Assembly: GCA_020054495.1 (NCBI GenBank)
Contig: JAHWGK010000007.1
Coordinates: 1 to 64,000, forward strand
Direction: 5' to 3'
DNA from: Thermoplasmata archaeon
GTDB taxonomy: Archaea; Thermoplasmatota; E2; DHVEG-1
DNA length: 64,000 nt
This document shows positions 61,252 to 64,000 of this stretch, in pieces; within the stretch, counting starts at the first letter, position 1; each line of letters begins with the position of its first letter. Position numbers and translations under genes: made by a program. Below the pieces are notes generated by a model. It ran no database searches. It was not told the DNA's origin and worked only from the letters and a program-made list of their open reading frames with translations.

Positions 61252-62466
61252 CTAAATCAAGTCAATGATATCTATAATTTCTATACTCGAGTCTTTTATT
61301 TTGATCTTTCTTTTATCAGGTACAAAAAGCAATTTCTTTTTAGCCTTTATTTTTTTAAGATTATTCTCAACTTCTTCAATATTAATTTTTTTACCCCATT
61401 TAACCTCTAAGGCAATTTCTGGTTTTTTAAATTTCAATAAGCAACCATCAACATCATAATCTTTTGCTTCAAAAAGAGCTTCTTCAAGATCATATTTTTC
61501 AGATATAAACTCTCTAATATTATCCTCAACTATTACTGGCATTATCTCATCAATTATCCTTTCAATTTCTTTTTCATTTAGTTTCCTTTCAGATATGTTA
61601 TATTTTTCATCTGCATAATAAAATATTCTTGATAATGGTGAAACATGTTTGTAAACAAGTTTATTTTTACCATATACTTTCATTCTTTTTATAATTCCAA
61701 ATTCCATTAAATTTTTCAAATATTGTTGTATTAAACTAGGATCATCTTTTTTTAATAATTTTCTCGAAAATAAGTAGCTAGATATTTCACCTGAAACTGT
61801 TTTACCATTTGCAATTGCTCTTAAAACACCTTCATAAACAGCTGAAATATTTCTTTCTTCTTCAACAAATATTTCCCCAATTAATGCTGGAACGGTCTTT
61901 ACACTATACATAATAATTCTTGCAATTATTTTCCTTGGATCTTCTTTCTCATCAAAATATTCTATCATTAAAGGTTCTCTTAGAAGGATAGCCATCTCCA
62001 ACAATTGTTTCTTATCCATCTTATACTTTTTTAGATGTTTTAAAGTATCTTTCAAATTGATTATTGAAATAGGAACCTCTGCAAAAAAACCAAGTATTGG
62101 TGATTTAGACGAAAATAGTTTTTTTGAAAGATATAAAGTTGAAGAAAGCAAAATGAGTTTTCCACGTTTTTCTGTGTAGTGAATAAAATCAAAAAAACCG
62201 TCATCTAATCGATGGAACTCATCTATTGCTATAGTTTTTTCATTTGATAGTTCCCTTTCAATTAATGTTGTAAAAGTATCATATGTTATCTCTTTTCTGT
62301 CTTTTTTTGAAAGTATACTACGATCTCTTTTTACAAAGAAGTATTCGTCATATTTTAAAAAATTTTCAACGAGAAATGTTTTCCCAGTTTTTCTTCTGCC
62401 AAATATCAAAAGCCATTTTTTTATCTTTTTGATATTATTAACCTCAAATCTTTCTATAATCATCAT
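61252..62466 (-). CDS. archaeal ATPase with DUF234-type nuclease end
   Basis: A protein of 404 aa. Walker A is FGRRKTGKTFL, Walker B is TIAIDEFHRLDD. A winged helix sits near 230-270 (LRAIANGKTVSGEISSYLF) and the C-terminus has a PD-(D/E)xK pattern, DVDGCLLKF ... ALEVKWGKK. This is the archaeal ATPase/DUF234 family found in mobile regions. I start at ATG 62466: a TATA-like AAATATAAA at 62489-62497 would place the transcript start at this ATG, making it leaderless. An ATG at 62481 is also possible. Confidence 0.87.
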   Translation of the reverse strand: MMIIERFEVNNIKKIKKWLLIFGRRKTGKTFLVENFLKYDEYFFVKRDRSILSKKDRKEITYDTFTTLIERELSNEKTIAIDEFHRLDDGFFDFIHYTEKRGKLILLSSTLYLSKKLFSSKSPILGFFAEVPISIINLKDTLKHLKKYKMDKKQLLEMAILLREPLMIEYFDEKEDPRKIIARIIMYSVKTVPALIGEIFVEEERNISAVYEGVLRAIANGKTVSGEISSYLFSRKLLKKDDPSLIQQYLKNLMEFGIIKRMKVYGKNKLVYKHVSPLSRIFYYADEKYNISERKLNEKEIERIIDEIMPVIVEDNIREFISEKYDLEEALFEAKDYDVDGCLLKFKKPEIALEVKWGKKINIEEVENNLKKIKAKKKLLFVPDKRKIKIKDSSIEIIDIIDLI

Positions 62467-62488
62467 AAGTATAATGGTCATTATACTT
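62467..62488. promoter_or_regulatory. perfect 22-bp palindrome between TATA box and start
   Basis: AAGTATAAT, GGTC, ATTATACTT. It covers the region between the predicted box A (62489-62497) and ATG 62466, the ideal place for a repressor site, probably autoregulatory. Confidence 0.55.
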
Positions 62489-62537
62489 TTTATATTTTTC
62501 TACCTAAACATTAAAAACCAAAAGAAAACAAGTTAGA

Positions 62538-62551
62538 TGGGCCAGGCCGGA
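62538..62551 (-). repeat. tRNA-Val 3'-end fragment, copy 3 (att-like)
   Basis: TGGGCCAGGCCGGA matches the intact tRNA-Val 3' end better than the other copies (no T-stem mismatch so far), then diverges. See 58474 and 61174. Confidence 0.6.
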
Positions 62552-62562
62552 GTTATTTCTAT

Positions 62563-62612
62563 CAACAGGTAAAACAATGTCAACCTAACCCTATTTTTAC
62601 CTGTTGGTTGAC
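62563..62612. promoter_or_regulatory. two interlocked inverted repeats upstream of a small gene
   Basis: CAACAGGTAAAA (62563-62574) pairs perfectly with TTTTACCTGTTG (62595-62606). GTCAACC (62579-62585) pairs perfectly with GGTTGAC (62606-62612). The second arm pair shares a base with the first, so the two folds compete or form a pseudoknot. The SD GGAGGT of the next gene follows 5 bp after. Confidence 0.5.
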
Positions 62613-62629
62613 GTATGGAGGTAATAATA

Positions 62630-62779
62630 ATGTGTAATTTAAATACTGCGATTAGAGTGGATGCTAAACGATATAAAATACCAAATAAACAATTATTCAT
62701 TCTACATGAATTACATCACCAAGAAAATGGCAATCGTAAACCAAGAAATCTTGCAGATCTATTAGATACAATCATATAA
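62630..62779 (+). CDS. small protein of 49 aa
   Basis: The ORF starts MCNLNTAIRVDAKRYK and ends NLADLLDTII, behind the SD GGAGGT (7 nt). The order strand then two helices could be a small DNA-binding protein, and the interlocked repeats before it could be its operator. It precedes the nuclease-like gene by 16 bp. Not recognised. Confidence 0.6.
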   Translation: MCNLNTAIRVDAKRYKIPNKQLFILHELHHQENGNRKPRNLADLLDTII

Positions 62780-62795
62780 AAATCAAGGTTTTGAT

Positions 62796-63155
62796 ATGAA
62801 TGATAAGTCAATTTACAATCAAATGACAAAGGCCGAAAAAGAAGTTGCTGAATTGTTAAAGACTTTAGGTATTAAATGGTCATATGAGCATCCAGTTTTT
62901 GTGTGGGATGAAAATAAGAGGCCAAGAGTTTGGGCACCAGACTTTTTTCTCGTTCAATTTGGAGTTTATCTTGAAGTTTGTGGTTCAGAAAAATTTGATT
63001 ATAATTATAGAAGAAAGATATTTGATAACAATGGATATGATGTGATTTTTTTACATTTATATAAGGAAAAATATAAGTGGATTTACCATCTTTTAAGTTA
63101 TCTTGATAGAATTATCAGATGCAGATATCGTAAATTAAATGAAATCCTCAAATAG
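62796..63155 (+). CDS. PD-(D/E)xK nuclease-like protein
   Basis: A protein of 119 aa. WAPDFFLVQFGVYLEVCG gives a P-D then E-V-C, the layout of Vsr/DUF559-like nucleases but with Cys where Lys is expected. NGYDVIFLHLYKEKY follows as the last strand. The small size fits a stand-alone nuclease fold. Activity is uncertain because of the ExC. Likely co-transcribed with the 49-aa gene. Confidence 0.6.
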   Translation: MNDKSIYNQMTKAEKEVAELLKTLGIKWSYEHPVFVWDENKRPRVWAPDFFLVQFGVYLEVCGSEKFDYNYRRKIFDNNGYDVIFLHLYKEKYKWIYHLLSYLDRIIRCRYRKLNEILK

Positions 63156-63202
63156 GTGAATAGAGAACAATAATAATAGTACATAGCTTTGTAATAAAAG
63201 TC

Positions 63203-64000
63203 TTATTTTAAAAAGAGTAAAAGTTTTTGTAACATTGGGAATTGTTCAAGAACCTGATACAACAATCCTATACTTGTTTCTTTATTTCTAGGCATTGATA
63301 CCGTTAGTTCACCCCAAGGACCTTCATCATCATATATATCCTTTGCTTTACATTTGATTGTATAATTACCTTGATTTGACCATGTGTGTGATTTAGTAAT
63401 TATTATACCAGAATTATAGGGTCCAATCCATCCAGTGTTAGTATTATCATCCCAATCTATGTAATACCAAATATGTAATCCTTCTGGATCATTTGAAGTA
63501 AATGTATAAGGATAAGATGTTCCAGCATTCCCATTAATAGGTCCATTAATATCAGGTTGAGATGGGGGTGAGTTACCATCTTGTATCCAAGCCCAAGTAG
63601 TATCATCAGTTGAGTTTCCACTATCATCTATAACTGTTAAGGTAACTGTATAATTCCCAGGCGCTGTATAAGTATGTTGTGGGTTTTGTTCATCTGAATT
63701 AAAAGTATCTCCAAAATCCCAATGAAAAGTATAAGGAGAGTTCCCACCCTCTGCATGCCCCTCAAATTGAACAGGTTCATTTATTAATCCATAGTATGGT
63801 CCGTTTGCATCAGCTTCAAGTTCCCCTACACTAAATGCATATAAATAATGGCCTCTAGAACCTATATAAACTGTTCCATCTTCACCAATTGCAGGAGCAG
63901 ATTCACAATCACCGATAGATTTTCTCCATTTTTCATTTCCATTAGAATTAAAAGCAATTATTTCTTCGCCTTCACTTATCCCAACATAAATAGTTCCGTC
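63203..64000 (-). CDS. PQQ/PKD surface protein with C-terminal LEQFP motif (5' part outside window)
   Basis: The last 265 codons are seen; the start lies beyond 64000. A PQQ-like beta-propeller end (GTVYIGSRGHYLYAF) is followed by a PKD domain (YTFHWDFGDTFNSDEQNPQH) and a second PKD-like domain (YYIDWDDNTNTGWIGPY, CKAKDIYDDEGPWG). The end is VSMPRNK, a gap, then VLEQFPMLQKLLLFLK. The layout is the same as at 58740, and the protein is most likely exported. Confidence 0.85.
   Translation of the reverse strand, partial: DGTIYVGISEGEEIIAFNSNGNEKWRKSIGDCESAPAIGEDGTVYIGSRGHYLYAFSVGELEADANGPYYGLINEPVQFEGHAEGGNSPYTFHWDFGDTFNSDEQNPQHTYTAPGNYTVTLTVIDDSGNSTDDTTWAWIQDGNSPPSQPDINGPINGNAGTSYPYTFTSNDPEGLHIWYYIDWDDNTNTGWIGPYNSGIIITKSHTWSNQGNYTIKCKAKDIYDDEGPWGELTVSMPRNKETSIGLLYQVLEQFPMLQKLLLFLK

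Noticed and set aside
1-64000. CRISPR arrays, rRNA genes, integrase or transposase genes
   Set aside because: None seen on reading both strands; the MITE and tRNA fragments are the only mobile traces.

Overview
The window reads as chromosomal DNA of an AT-rich (roughly one third G+C by eye) uncultured archaeon, most likely a euryarchaeote and possibly a Thermoplasmatota relative. The archaeal call rests on an Sm-like protein next to ribosomal protein L37e, RadA, Alba, an AK6/Fap7 kinase, archaeal Trm-G10, an RPA-like OB protein, SepF, MtrA/MtrH, a PGF-CTERM surface protein, a TFB fragment, and TATA boxes about 25-30 bp before starts. The finer placement is inference from gene content only.

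Layout. 1-3.4 kb: a structured RNA at the left edge, tRNA-Arg(TCG), hairpin-bounded candidate small RNAs, and a large zinc-ribbon/papain-like surface protein. 3.4-9 kb: SepF, a PUA protein, the lsm-rpl37e pair, a secreted C25 (gingipain-type) peptidase, a HAD phosphatase, a serpin with a divergent winged-helix gene, and tRNA-Phe(GAA). 9.2-15.7 kb: SMC, ScpA and ScpB, interrupted by a secreted protein gene on the other strand. 16-21.7 kb: a PKD-type protein, an RPA-like protein, a corrinoid-dependent methionine synthase operon (mtrA-mtrH-core metE-small ORF), a 94-bp MITE-like element with 9-bp target duplications, then radA. 21.8-43 kb: mostly housekeeping genes (NAD-kinase-like, Kbl-type enzyme, HflX, PgsA-like, AK6, GlyA, M24 peptidase, dCMP deaminase, RNase Z, Alba, Trm-G10, antiporter plus CBS protein) with small zinc or unknown proteins and the last 25 codons of a lost tfb gene. 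43-48.8 kb: long surface proteins and a coiled-coil protein. 48.9-54.8 kb: two B12-binding radical SAM enzymes, an integral membrane protein, a sulfotransferase and a PaaK/CapK-like adenylate-forming enzyme. 54.9-58.4 kb: a cysteine-rich small protein behind a palindromic operator, facing a six-gene thiol/iron-sulfur redox operon. 58.5-64 kb: an accessory stretch marked by three copies of the 3' end of tRNA-Val, carrying a PKD surface protein, a toxin-antitoxin module, a DUF234-type ATPase, a nuclease-like gene and a partial PQQ/PKD surface protein.

How the genes work together. MtrH, MtrA and core MetE form a methyl relay from a methyl-pterin through a corrinoid to homocysteine, in a window with no other Mtr subunit. 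SMC-ScpA-ScpB is a complete condensin set. The redox operon can pass electrons from a membrane polyferredoxin to several thioredoxin-fold proteins on both sides of the membrane.

Most unusual points: (1) three genes (smc, a 75-aa gene, a radical SAM gene) whose conserved N-termini begin upstream of any ATG/GTG/TTG, where a Shine-Dalgarno-like sequence precedes CTG, ATA or ATT; (2) a shared C-terminal motif (PR-x-K ... LE-[QR]-FP ... L) on three secreted proteins, possibly an undescribed sorting signal; (3) stem-bounded intergenic elements whose cores are the complement of an SD-plus-ATG start region; (4) the MITE; (5) the tRNA-Val fragment array.
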